Source: JBHGBM01 sp041946965 (GTDB lineage Bacteria > Acidobacteriota > Terriglobia > Bryobacterales > Bryobacteraceae). From it: a stretch of 41,344 nucleotides of DNA. Every line of letters starts with the position of its first letter. The stretch's first letter is position 1. The notes beneath the pieces were generated by a model. The model was given only the letters and a program-made list of their open reading frames with translations. It searched no databases and was not told where the DNA came from. The stretch spans positions 1-41,344 of the forward strand of contig JBHGBM010000049.1 in assembly GCA_041946965.1 (NCBI GenBank), written 5' to 3'. The position numbers were made by a program, and so were the translations under genes. This document shows, piece by piece, positions 8,528-15,664 of the stretch.

Positions 8528-9639
8528 CGTACCACCAGAGGGACCCGCTGGATGGCGGTCACGCCGGTCCGGAGCAGCGGGCGCGGCATCGGCTGCGCGA
8601 TGCCGTTCAGGTCGATGGTGCGGCAGGCCAGTTCGTACTCGCCCGCGGGCAAACCCGGAATCAACGCCGCCCAATGCACGATCGCGTAACGCAGCGGCCA
8701 TTGGCGCGGCTTGCCGGTTCCCGGGTCGAAGCCGCTGGTGTCCGGCGGCAGTTTCCCGCCCGGCAGTCCGCCGCCCCAATCCGCCGGAGGCGGGAGGATC
8801 TGGGCGTCCTTCCACTCGTCCTTGCCGAAGGAGTATTGCACCTTGGCGAGCCCGGAGACGCCCACCTGCGCCATCCCCGTCAAGGCAACCGGCGCGCCCG
8901 CGGAGGCCTCCTTGGGCGGATTGATGAACCTGGCCCGGGTCTTCAGCGGGCTTTCCACGTCGTTGTTGAAGTCGGCGGCGTCGGAATCGTTCGCCCGGTA
9001 GTCGTTGGTCAACACGATGCGCCGCACCCACTTTACCGACTTGCTGCCGTAGGTGCCCGGAACCACCAGCCGCACGGGCCCGCCGTGGGAGGCGGGCATC
9101 ACCTCGCCGTTCATCTTGTAGGCGAGCACCACCGGGTCCTGCCCCGGCGGCGTCTCGAGCACCTGACCCAGAGGAAGCGATGCCTGGAAGGGACCCAGCC
9201 CCGGAGCGTGATAGCTCTGGTAGCAGACGCGCCGGATTTGCGCTTTCGGCCCGGCCAGCCAGATCACCTCGCGCAGCGGAACTCCTTCCCACAACGTCAT
9301 ATGGAACGGATCGTTGCCGTTGGTGCAGACGCAGACGTGCAGAAAACGGACGGCGTGCTTTTGCGCCAGCCGCATCAGGCCGTTCCAATCGAGCGAGACC
9401 GGCCGCTCGATTACGCTGCCGCTGGCCGTGTCCACACCCACTTCCAGGGACCACGACTCCGGGACCAGCCCGATCTCGCGCAGTTTCTCGGGCGGCAACT
9501 TGGCGACCCCCGCCTTGCCCTTGTCGAGCACGTAGCCGCGCTCGACCGGCGTGAGGTATTCGAGTTTCCCGGCCGCGTCTCTCAGCCGGGGATCGAGCGC
9601 CGCCACGCCGCCCAGTTCGAAAAAGTGCCGTCGCGTCAA
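8524..9639 (-). CDS. Sulfite oxidase-family molybdopterin oxidoreductase, TTG start
   Basis: The family binds a molybdenum-pterin cofactor through one Cys and oxidises sulfite or related substrates, or reduces sulfoxides. The 371 residues include HVCVCTNGNDPF (101-112), with C105 the likely Mo ligand, then LWEGVPLREV, ASHGGPVRLVVPGTYGSKSVKWVRRI (the oxidoreductase-core hallmark), and a C-terminal dimerisation-like beta domain ending in TAIQRVPLVVR. The start must be TTG at 9639, since no in-frame ATG or GTG precedes the domain. TATGAT (9646-9651) lies 6 nt ahead of it. The N-terminus TRRHFFELGG resembles a twin-arginine leader but has almost no hydrophobic stretch after it, so export is doubtful. 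It sits between two enolase-superfamily genes, and sulfatase genes elsewhere in the window could supply sulfur substrates; that link is speculative. Confidence 0.82.
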   Translation of the reverse strand: MTRRHFFELGGVAALDPRLRDAAGKLEYLTPVERGYVLDKGKAGVAKLPPEKLREIGLVPESWSLEVGVDTASGSVIERPVSLDWNGLMRLAQKHAVRFLHVCVCTNGNDPFHMTLWEGVPLREVIWLAGPKAQIRRVCYQSYHAPGLGPFQASLPLGQVLETPPGQDPVVLAYKMNGEVMPASHGGPVRLVVPGTYGSKSVKWVRRIVLTNDYRANDSDAADFNNDVESPLKTRARFINPPKEASAGAPVALTGMAQVGVSGLAKVQYSFGKDEWKDAQILPPPADWGGGLPGGKLPPDTSGFDPGTGKPRQWPLRYAIVHWAALIPGLPAGEYELACRTIDLNGIAQPMPRPLLRTGVTAIQRVPLVVR

Positions 9640-9695
9640 GTCCCAATCATAGCGTGAAACGCCGCCCTGGTTTGTGCTGCAATGGCGCTTTACCT

Positions 9696-11021
9696 ATGCG
9701 CACGGAACAGATTGCCGAAATGCTCGTGGTCCCGGTGGCCGGGCGCGACAGCATGCTGCTCAATCTCAGCGGCGCCCACGGCCCATTCTTCACGCGGAAC
9801 GTGGTCGTGCTGCGGGACGGGGCGGGCCGCACCGGCTTAGGCGAAGTCCCCGGCGGAGAGCGCATCCGGCAAACGCTCGAAGACGCCAGGCCGCTCGTCA
9901 CCGGCCGGAGTGTGGCCGCGTATAACGAGATTCTCGGAGCCGTCGAGCGGAACTTCGCCGCCCGCGACAGCGGCGGCCGCGGGCCGCAAACCTTCGACCT
10001 TCGCACCACCGTCCATGCCGTCACCGCGCTCGAAGCCGCGCTGCTCGATCTTCTCGGCCAGTCGCTCGGCGTGCCCGTGGCGAGCCTGCTGGGCGAGGGC
10101 CGGCAACGCACCGAGGTGCCCGCGCTCGGCTACCTCTTCTACGTCGGCGACCGCCGCAAGACGGACCTGCCGTACTCGAGCGATCCCACCGCGGCGAGCC
10201 CCTGGCATCGCCTCCGGCACGAGGAGGCGCTGACGCCCGCCGCCATCGTGCGCCTCGCCGAAGCCGCCCGCGAGCACTACGGCTTCAACGATTTCAAGCT
10301 GAAGGGCGGCGTCCTGCCGGGTGACCAGGAGATGGAGGCGATTGCCGCCCTCGCCGCGCGCTTCCCCACCGCGCGCATCACCATCGATCCCAACGGAGCG
10401 TGGCCGCTCGAGGAAGCCATCGCGCTATGCCGCGCCCACAAGACCGAGTTGGCCTATGCGGAAGATCCCTGCGGCGCCGAAAACGGCTATTCCGGCCGCG
10501 AGATCATGGCCGAGTTCCGCCGCGCCACCGGCGTCCCCACCGCCACCAACATGATCGCCACCGACTGGCGCCAGATGGGCCACGCCATCCAACTGCACGC
10601 CGTGGACATCCCGCTCGCCGATCCGCATTTCTGGACCATGCGCGGCGCCGTCCGGGTGGCGCAGATGTGCCGCGAGTGGGGTCTCACCTGGGGTTCTCAC
10701 TCGAACAACCACTTCGATATCTCGCTCGCCATGTACACCCACACGGCGGCGGCGGCGCCCGGCGCGATCACCGCCATCGACACACACTGGATCTGGCAGG
10801 AAGGCCAGCGGCTCACCCGCGAGCCCTACCGGATCGGCGGCGGCCTGATCGCCGTGCCGGACCGCCCCGGATTCGGCCTGGAGCTGGACATGGAGCAACT
10901 GGAGCAGGCGCACGCGCTTTATCGCCAGATGGATCTCGGCGCGCGCGACGACGCGGCCGCCATGCAGTACCTCGTTCCAGGTTGGCGCTTCGACAACAAG
11001 CGCCCCTGCCTGGTGCGGTAG
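9696..11021 (+). CDS. gudD: Glucarate dehydratase
   Basis: This dehydrates D-glucarate (and usually L-idarate) to 5-keto-4-deoxyglucarate in the cytoplasm, the first step of glucarate catabolism. The 441 residues follow E. coli GudD closely along the whole length, including FKLKGGVL, DPNGAW, AEDPCGAE, TNMIATDWRQMGH, PHFWTM, DTHWIWQEG and the end FDNKRPCLVR. Catalytic and metal residues are all present: K201/K203, D231, E256, N285, H335. The E. coli SHSDNHFD reads SHSNNHFD here. I chose ATG 9696 over the upstream GTG 9654 because family members begin with a short leader before MxVxPVAGxDSM. It converges on the small membrane-protein gene. Together with the MFS porter and the upstream dehydratase it forms a sugar-acid locus. 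Assignment is very secure. Confidence 0.96.
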   Translation: MRTEQIAEMLVVPVAGRDSMLLNLSGAHGPFFTRNVVVLRDGAGRTGLGEVPGGERIRQTLEDARPLVTGRSVAAYNEILGAVERNFAARDSGGRGPQTFDLRTTVHAVTALEAALLDLLGQSLGVPVASLLGEGRQRTEVPALGYLFYVGDRRKTDLPYSSDPTAASPWHRLRHEEALTPAAIVRLAEAAREHYGFNDFKLKGGVLPGDQEMEAIAALAARFPTARITIDPNGAWPLEEAIALCRAHKTELAYAEDPCGAENGYSGREIMAEFRRATGVPTATNMIATDWRQMGHAIQLHAVDIPLADPHFWTMRGAVRVAQMCREWGLTWGSHSNNHFDISLAMYTHTAAAAPGAITAIDTHWIWQEGQRLTREPYRIGGGLIAVPDRPGFGLELDMEQLEQAHALYRQMDLGARDDAAAMQYLVPGWRFDNKRPCLVR

Positions 11022-11036
11022 CCGTCCGCCGTTCCT

Positions 11037-11393
11037 TCACGACGCGGAGGAACGAAACGTCTTCACCAGCCAACTCGCCAGGAACAACGCCGCCATCAGG
11101 AACAGCGGGCCGGCGATCATCACGACGGCCACGGTAGCGTTGTGACGAACCGTCGCGTTCCACCACAGGAACAGGGCGCCTAAAGCCGTGGCGACCACCG
11201 CCCCCACCCACTCCCGCCGCCACGCCACGATCAGCATGGCGATCAGCACGTAGCTGGGAACCAGATGAATGGCAAAGGCGCCGAGCCCTTGCCAGAAGCT
11301 GCGCCCCGGACCGAAGGAATCCAGGGCGAACAGGCTGATGAACAGCGTGAACGCGATGGTGAGCGCTCTCGGCGCCCAGATCAATGCCCGCAT
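11037..11393 (-). CDS. Small four-helix membrane protein, function unknown
   Basis: I do not recognise a functional family beyond a small uncharacterised membrane protein. The 118 residues contain four hydrophobic segments: about 8-26 (PRALTIAFTLFISLFALD), 38-58 (GAFAIHLVPSYVLIAMLIVAW), 63-78 and 87-110. A Trp/Arg-rich loop separates the second and third. It has the clearest Shine-Dalgarno in this part of the window: GGAGG (minus strand, 11400-11404), 6 nt before the ATG. It is the last gene of the minus-strand block that starts with the TonB receptor at 14884, but a 69-nt gap separates it from the regulator gene, so it may have its own promoter. It converges on gudD. Confidence 0.72.
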   Translation of the reverse strand: MRALIWAPRALTIAFTLFISLFALDSFGPGRSFWQGLGAFAIHLVPSYVLIAMLIVAWRREWVGAVVATALGALFLWWNATVRHNATVAVVMIAGPLFLMAALFLASWLVKTFRSSAS

Positions 11394-11445
11394 ATCGGAC
11401 CTCCACGGCGATTCTCGCCTGGAAAGGAGCGGAAAGAAGCTTCGA

Positions 11446-11460
11446 AAATCCTTCGGATTT
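11446..11460 (-). other. Short hairpin after the regulator gene
   Basis: AAATCC-TTC-GGATTT (given on the + strand) forms a 6-bp stem with a 3-nt loop, right after the stop codon of the winged-helix regulator and before the membrane-protein gene. The stem is AT-rich and lacks a clear T-run. It could be a weak attenuator or terminator, or chance. Confidence 0.25.
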
Positions 11461-11462
11461 CT

Positions 11463-12287
11463 TTATCGCGCCAAATGCCGGCCGATGTTCGCCGCCGCCG
11501 TGCGCGCCGCCGCGGCCTGAGCCTGCGCGTCCCCCGTGGCGACGTCGTATCCGTCCGCCCGGATCAGCCTTCCGGAATGCACATCGGTAAGGCGCACCGA
11601 TACCCTGAGACCGCCATTCGATTTCTGAACGGTGCCCTCCACCACCACGTGCAGCCCGAGCAATCGCGCCATGATCGCGGTCGGGATCCGCAGGCTGCGG
11701 TAACGCTGCACGGTGCTGGGCGAGATTACCTGGACGGACTTGAGCTTCGAGATCTCCTCCACCAGCGTTTCCGTGAATGCCTGGGAGAATTCGCCGGCCG
11801 CCGGATCCGCACCCAGCCGCTCAAAAGGCACCACCGCCAGGTTGGCGGATCCTCCCGACGGCGGAACGTACCGCGATGGGCGATAGAACTGCCAATAGAC
11901 CACCCCGGCCAGCACCGTCACACCCGCCAGCAATGCAGCCCGCCCTCCACATCGCACCCGCGGCGGCGCGGCGGCGGAGGCGGCGCCGGATTGGGCCGCG
12001 AACCGGTACCCCCGCTTCGGGATGGTTTCAATGCAGGCCTCGCCCTCGTCGCCCAATGCCTTGCGTAATAAGGAGATATTCCGCGCCAGGCCGATCTCCT
12101 CCACGGCGCAGTCCGGCCACACCAGTTTCATCAGCTCGCCCTTGTCCACCACCTGGCCGCGGCGTTCCAGAAGCGCGTGGAGCGTGTCGAGGGCTTTCGG
12201 CGCGAGGGGAACAAGCTCTCCCTCCCGGAAAAGAACCCGCTGAGCAGGGTCGTACCGGAACGGCCCGAAACAATGGACACCGCCCAT
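11463..12287 (-). CDS. CadC-like membrane-anchored winged-helix transcriptional regulator
   Basis: A one-component regulator that would bind DNA in the cytoplasm and sense across the inner membrane. Of 274 residues, 5-97 form an OmpR/PhoB-type winged helix (FGPFRYDPAQRVLF ... LAPKALDTLHALLE ... VWPDCAVEEIGLARNISLLRKALGD ... IETIPKRGYRF). A transmembrane segment (about 116-134) follows. A periplasmic FlgO/TolB-N-like domain (148-272) reads LAVVPFERLGADPAAGEFSQ ... VQVISPSTVQRYRS ... LGLHVVVEGTVQKSNGGLRV. There is no receiver domain. It starts 15 nt after the lipoprotein stop, so it probably belongs to the receptor-lipoprotein transcript and may regulate that operon. An inverted repeat surrounds its start codon (12276-12297). 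This type of regulator is common in Acidobacteria; the signal it senses is unknown. Confidence 0.88.
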   Translation of the reverse strand: MGGVHCFGPFRYDPAQRVLFREGELVPLAPKALDTLHALLERRGQVVDKGELMKLVWPDCAVEEIGLARNISLLRKALGDEGEACIETIPKRGYRFAAQSGAASAAAPPRVRCGGRAALLAGVTVLAGVVYWQFYRPSRYVPPSGGSANLAVVPFERLGADPAAGEFSQAFTETLVEEISKLKSVQVISPSTVQRYRSLRIPTAIMARLLGLHVVVEGTVQKSNGGLRVSVRLTDVHSGRLIRADGYDVATGDAQAQAAAARTAAANIGRHLAR

Positions 12288-12297
12288 ATACGGTGTC
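12276..12297 (-). promoter_or_regulatory. Inverted repeat around the regulator start codon
   Basis: GACACCG-8 nt-CGGTGTC is a perfect 7-bp inverted repeat. The ATG of the winged-helix regulator lies in its 8-nt centre (TATATGGG on the minus strand). It may be a DNA operator for autoregulation, or an RNA hairpin presenting or hiding the start codon. Seen directly; the role is inference. Confidence 0.4.
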
Positions 12298-12302
12298 TCA
12301 TC

Positions 12303-12869
12303 TTACCGCGCCGCGGCGGCGCCGCACTCTTCGAACTCGCGCGCCGCTTCGAGCCGGCCCGCAAGCTGGCCGCAGATGCCGCGGAAAAACGCCAGGCTGC
12401 GCGGGGAGAGGGCCGCGGCCAGCCGGCCATCGCGCGCATACCGGACCAGGAAGCTGAAATGCCGCAGTCCGTGGGCGAGCACGTCCTCCTCCCGGATGCG
12501 GGCCGGGCGCGGACGCTGGGGATCGGTTGCCGGAGGCGGCGCGAGCCTGCCCCAGGGCAGCTCCACCGGATTCCCGGGAAACTCCGCCTTGTCGTAGTAA
12601 GCCAGGTAGGTCAGGACAACCCGGGCGTCTTTCTCCCAACGCCAGCTCGTCGAGTGAAGGATCGCGGGCGCGCCGAGATCGCGGGTCAGTTCCCGCGCCA
12701 GGGCGTCGGGGCCGGCGCCGGAACGCCGCATTTCGGCGACGCGCCGCAGGTAGCGAACGCTGTCCTGCCCCTCGCCAGGCCCTACGGCGAACACCTCCAG
12801 CGCCACTCCGGGGTCAGGCGGGCGGCAGGCGCAGAGGAGGGCGAGAACCGCACAGCAGCCGTACCGCAT
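12303..12869 (-). CDS. Putative lipoprotein coupled to the TonB receptor gene
   Basis: I do not recognise a family. From ATG 12869 the protein is 188 residues, with a lipoprotein signal (YGCCAVLALLCAC, lipobox LCAC, lipidated Cys at about residue 15) followed by a mostly helical, charged domain. Notable stretches are ILHSTSWRWEKDARVVLTYL, YYDKAEFPGNPVELPWG and VLAHGLRHFSFLVRYARDG. Longer in-frame starts upstream lie inside the receptor gene and precede the signal sequence, so they are rejected. The start overlaps the receptor's stop codon (TGATG at 12867-12871), so translation is coupled. It could be a surface or periplasmic partner of the receptor, a lipoprotein helper as seen with some TonB receptors. 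That role is inferred only from the coupling. Confidence 0.72.
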   Translation of the reverse strand: MRYGCCAVLALLCACRPPDPGVALEVFAVGPGEGQDSVRYLRRVAEMRRSGAGPDALARELTRDLGAPAILHSTSWRWEKDARVVLTYLAYYDKAEFPGNPVELPWGRLAPPPATDPQRPRPARIREEDVLAHGLRHFSFLVRYARDGRLAAALSPRSLAFFRGICGQLAGRLEAAREFEECGAAAAR

Positions 12870-14884
12870 CAGAAACGGAACTCCAGCCCGCCGAAAATGT
12901 TGAAGCCCGGGTCGCGAAACTGCCACGGCATTTCGAACTTGCGGTTGGTGAGGTTGTTCAGGTCGGTAAACAGGACCGTCGAATACGCGTCCGTGCGGGA
13001 CAGCGTCTTTTCGAGCTTGAGGTTCAGAATCCGGTACGGACCGAAACGTCCCCGCCCGCTCTTCGAGGTGCTGTCGAAGTAAGTCCCCACGGCGTGCAGA
13101 TACGGAGACACGGTGAACTCGCGGGGCATCCGCAGGCTGAAGCCGGCGTTGGCCGCGTAGTCCGGAACGAAGGGGATGGCCGCGCCGCTCTGATCGGCGT
13201 CGAGCGGGCTGCTCACCCGCGTAAACGTGCGGGTCAGGTTGGCGAACACCTGCACGCGATCCGTCAGGTCCTGCTGGTAGGGAATCTCAAATCCGTGGGA
13301 CCGCGCTCTGCCGGCGTTTACCGACATGCTCTGCGAAGGCGTGTTGCTGACCACGTTCTCCACGATGGCGTCGTTGACGCGGTTGTAGAACAGGCGCACT
13401 CCCAAAATCGCCCGTTCAGCGGGACGGAAGTCCGCGCCGAAATCGCTTCCCAGGCCGCTCTCCGGCCGCAGCCCCGGGTTGGGCAGTTGCCCGTTGCGGC
13501 CGGGTATGCCGCGGTCGGCGGCGCTCAGCGTGCCTCCCACCGATTTCGCCGCCGGGGGAAGGAAGCTGCTGCCCAGGTTCGCGTAGAGCGCGAACCGCTT
13601 CGAGAAGTTGTAGCGCGCCCCGCCGCTCCAGAGCATGCGATTCCAGGACCGTTCCCGCAAACCCGGGATGGCGCCGTCCAGCAGATTGTAGGAACTGCCC
13701 GCCCGCACGGCCCGCGCCCCGGCGCGCAGAACCCAGTTCCCCGCGACGTACTTCTCCTGGAAGAACAGCCCGGCGCTGAGCGCGGAGGCGTCATTGCCCG
13801 GCGCCCTGGGGCCTTTGGCCTCCGAGTACGTCAGGTAGGTGGCGTACTGCGAATCCGCTCCCACCGTGAATACGCTCTCGCCCGAGTGCCGCAGGTTGAA
13901 GGTGAGGTCGGCCGGGAAGACCCTCTGCCCGACGCCCGCGTGCTCCCGCAGCAGGAGGTTGTTGGGGTAGTTATCCTCGCCCCAGCGCCGGTCGTAGTTC
14001 CGGAAGCCGGCTTTTGCCTGAACCGTGAGACGGCTGTTGACTTGGTTGCTGTACACGGCGTTGAGCGTGGTGTAGCCGTGGCCGTAATCGCGGTTAGGCC
14101 GGCCGGCGAAACCGTCATGGATGGTGTGCTGGGCGAAGAACGAGATCTTGTGCTCCTCCCGCCCGAGAAAGCAGGTTGCCTTGCCGTACAGCTTGGTCTT
14201 CTTGTACGACGGGTCCTGGAGGATATTCAGCCACGACCCCGCCGTGCCGTAGTCGGTGTAATCGGACTGGTCGTGGCCCACGCCGAAAAAGTAGTGCAGC
14301 CTGCCCTTGCGGTCCTGGTGGTAGAAGCGGACGTTCAGGGCGTTCCACGAACCGCCGCCGGCGAGCACGCGCGTCATGGGCCTGTCGATCCGGTCCTTCA
14401 GCACCAGATTGGTGATGCCGGCCAGCGGAGCCTGGTTCCCCGCGAAGTCCATGCTCAGATAGTTGCCGTAGAGTACGGACGCGGGCCCCTGGTGCGTCTC
14501 GATGCGCTCGAAGGCCCACGCGTCCAGGCTCATGGTGTCCACGAAGCCGTCGATGGGCAGCCCGTCCAGCAGATAGGCGTTGTACTTGGGCCCCAGGCCG
14601 CCATAGGAGCCCCAGTTGGCGTCGTTACGCGAGAGCACCGTCACCGCCACCCCGGGCTGGTAGAGGAGGAGTTCGGCGATGTTCCGGTTCGCGGTGGTGA
14701 CCTGGCTGAAATCGGCGCTATCGAGAACCATCACCTTTTGCGTGACGTTCTTTTGCTGTTGAGGGATTTTCGTGTCGGTGACCACGTCCACCACGTAGGT
14801 CGGCATGTCTCTGGGGTCCTGGCACCGCGCCATGGCGGCGATGGCGAGGATCACGAACCCCAGGTTGATTCCGCGGTTCGTCAT
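12869..14884 (-). CDS. TonB-dependent receptor, classical (no carboxypeptidase-like domain)
   Basis: An outer-membrane active transporter; the substrate is unknown (siderophore, metal chelate, cobalamin or small glycan are possible). It has 671 residues. A signal peptide ends near MARCQ (about residue 21), a possible TonB box PTYVVDVVT lies at about 28-36, then a plug (QKVMVLDSADFSQV ... AELLLYQPGVAVTV ... YLLDGLPIDGFVDTMSLDAWAFERIETHQGPASVLYGN) and a barrel ending in FGGLEFRF with a terminal Phe. The Cys directly before Gln (ARCQDP) might be read as a lipobox, but this is weak. It heads the minus-strand block with a lipoprotein gene overlapping its stop. Upstream lies only about 90 bp before the divergent tRNA gene, leaving no room for a cobalamin riboswitch. 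Confidence 0.9.
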   Translation of the reverse strand: MTNRGINLGFVILAIAAMARCQDPRDMPTYVVDVVTDTKIPQQQKNVTQKVMVLDSADFSQVTTANRNIAELLLYQPGVAVTVLSRNDANWGSYGGLGPKYNAYLLDGLPIDGFVDTMSLDAWAFERIETHQGPASVLYGNYLSMDFAGNQAPLAGITNLVLKDRIDRPMTRVLAGGGSWNALNVRFYHQDRKGRLHYFFGVGHDQSDYTDYGTAGSWLNILQDPSYKKTKLYGKATCFLGREEHKISFFAQHTIHDGFAGRPNRDYGHGYTTLNAVYSNQVNSRLTVQAKAGFRNYDRRWGEDNYPNNLLLREHAGVGQRVFPADLTFNLRHSGESVFTVGADSQYATYLTYSEAKGPRAPGNDASALSAGLFFQEKYVAGNWVLRAGARAVRAGSSYNLLDGAIPGLRERSWNRMLWSGGARYNFSKRFALYANLGSSFLPPAAKSVGGTLSAADRGIPGRNGQLPNPGLRPESGLGSDFGADFRPAERAILGVRLFYNRVNDAIVENVVSNTPSQSMSVNAGRARSHGFEIPYQQDLTDRVQVFANLTRTFTRVSSPLDADQSGAAIPFVPDYAANAGFSLRMPREFTVSPYLHAVGTYFDSTSKSGRGRFGPYRILNLKLEKTLSRTDAYSTVLFTDLNNLTNRKFEMPWQFRDPGFNIFGGLEFRF

Positions 14885-14893
14885 TAGAGCTTG

Positions 14894-14899
14894 AGTGTA
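14894..14899 (-). promoter_or_regulatory. -10-like element for the 671-residue receptor gene
   Basis: TACACT on the minus strand ends 9 nt before the ATG at 14884, with no Shine-Dalgarno between. Identical TACACT precedes the cocE-like gene at 27019. Just upstream on the minus strand lies ACGA-9 nt-TCGT (14903-14919), which could be an operator half-site pair or chance. Confidence 0.4.
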
Positions 14900-14957
14900 A
14901 TACGATTTTCACATTCGTGCTACCATAGGTTCCGCCCCCTCCGCCGCGCAGTCCTGT

Positions 14958-14963
14958 TATGAT
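14958..14963 (+). promoter_or_regulatory. -10 element for tRNA-Arg
   Basis: TATGAT ends 12 nt before the first base of the tRNA, a usual spacing for a tRNA with a short 5' leader. No convincing -35 hexamer is visible in the GC-rich stretch upstream. The 91-bp gap 14885-14975 thus holds two divergent promoters. Confidence 0.5.
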
Positions 14964-14975
14964 CGGGTCAGGCGC

Positions 14976-15052
14976 GCGCCCGTAGCTCAACTGGATAGAG
15001 CATCGGCCTTCGGAGCCGAGGGTTGCAGGTTCGACTCCTGCCGGGCGTACCA
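14976..15052 (+). tRNA. tRNA-Arg (anticodon TCG)
   Basis: A complete 77-nt cloverleaf, including an encoded CCA. The acceptor stem pairs GCGCCCG (14976-14982) with CGGGCGT (15042-15048; one G:U pair), discriminator A. The D-arm is GCTC...GAGC. The anticodon stem TCGGC/GCCGA encloses the loop CTTCGGA, with anticodon TCG at 15010-15012, reading CGA arginine codons (and possibly others in the box). The T-arm is GCAGG-TTCGACT-CCTGC. The CYTH gene begins only 9 nt after the CCA, so tRNA 3'-end processing would also create the 5' end of that mRNA if the two are co-transcribed. Confidence 0.97.
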
Positions 15053-15061
15053 GTCTTTTTC

Positions 15062-15664
15062 ATGAGCGGCAGCCGTGCTTCCGGGCGCGAAATCGAGATC
15101 AAGCTGGCGGTGGCGTCGCCGGCCGAGGGACGGCGGCTGCTGCGCCGCGCCGGGTTGCGCGTCACCGGACGGCGTGCGTTCGAAGTCAACCTGGTGTTCG
15201 ACACGGCGCGCGGGACGCTGCGGCGGGCGCGGTCGCTGCTGCGCGTCCGCGAGACGGGCGGGCGCGGCCTGCTGACCTACAAGGGACCGGCCACGGCGGT
15301 GCGGTACAAGAGCCGCGAGGAGATCGAATCCGCGCTGGACGACCCGGCCGCCGCGCGGCTCATCCTGGAGCGCCTCGGCTACCGGGCCGTGTTCCGCTAC
15401 GAGAAGTTCCGTACCGAGTTCGGCGACGGGAGCGGAGCGGCCGCTCTCGACGAGACGCCCATCGGCTGTTTTCTGGAACTGGAAGGCGAGCCCGCCTGGA
15501 TCGACCGCCGCGCCGCCGCCATGGGCTTTCCGCCGGAGGCCTACATCACGGCCAGCTATCTGCGACTGTACCTGGAAGACTGCCGCCGGCGCCGCCGGGC
15601 TCCAGGAAATATGGTATTCCCCGGCGGCGGCACGCATTATAATGGCACAGGGCGGCGCACTTGA
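15062..15664 (+). CDS. CYTH-domain protein (class IV adenylate cyclase / triphosphatase-like)
   Basis: The CYTH superfamily uses a triphosphate tunnel to hydrolyse or cyclise triphosphate substrates (thiamine triphosphate, inorganic triphosphate, ATP). In 200 residues the signature ExExK is E10-I-E-I-K14, followed by the tunnel's alternating basic and acidic residues: FDTARGTLRRARSLLRVRETGG, LLTYKGP, YKSREEIES, YRAVFRYEKFRTEF, LDETPIGCFLELEGEP, ITASYLRLYLE. The order matches the CyaB/ThTPase class. ATG 15062 is chosen because the ExExK motif must lie near the N-terminus; no Shine-Dalgarno precedes it, only the tRNA tail and a pyrimidine-rich spacer. The next gene may start within its stop codon (TTGA). 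The substrate cannot be decided from sequence. Confidence 0.88.
   Translation: MSGSRASGREIEIKLAVASPAEGRRLLRRAGLRVTGRRAFEVNLVFDTARGTLRRARSLLRVRETGGRGLLTYKGPATAVRYKSREEIESALDDPAAARLILERLGYRAVFRYEKFRTEFGDGSGAAALDETPIGCFLELEGEPAWIDRRAAAMGFPPEAYITASYLRLYLEDCRRRRRAPGNMVFPGGGTHYNGTGRRT
15638..15643 (+). promoter_or_regulatory. Perfect -10 hexamer inside the 3' end of the CYTH gene
   Basis: A consensus TATAAT ends 17 nt before the TTG at 15661 and 86 nt before the ATG at 15730. A convincing -35 is missing at the usual distance (TATTCC at 15615-15620). It could give the FxLYD gene its own transcript. Confidence 0.4.

Noticed and set aside
7244..9646. 800-codon minus-strand open frame
   Set aside because: It runs antisense to the enolase-superfamily gene and out of frame with the molybdoenzyme; low-complexity Arg/Gly/Ala translation and no motif.
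9654..9656. GTG 9654 as the start of gudD
   Set aside because: It would add 14 residues without family support. ATG 9696 gives the normal N-terminal length.
13318..13350. Possible lipobox or frameshift sites inside the TonB receptor
   Set aside because: The frame is continuous, and no second signal sequence or stop interrupts the barrel.
12527..14887. 786-codon + strand open frame
   Set aside because: It is the reverse complement shadow of the 671-residue TonB receptor and the lipoprotein gene; no domain.
14885..14975. Cobalamin riboswitch upstream of the 671-residue receptor
   Set aside because: Only about 90 bp separate the receptor start from the tRNA, too short for the known riboswitch, and no B12-box-like sequence is visible.
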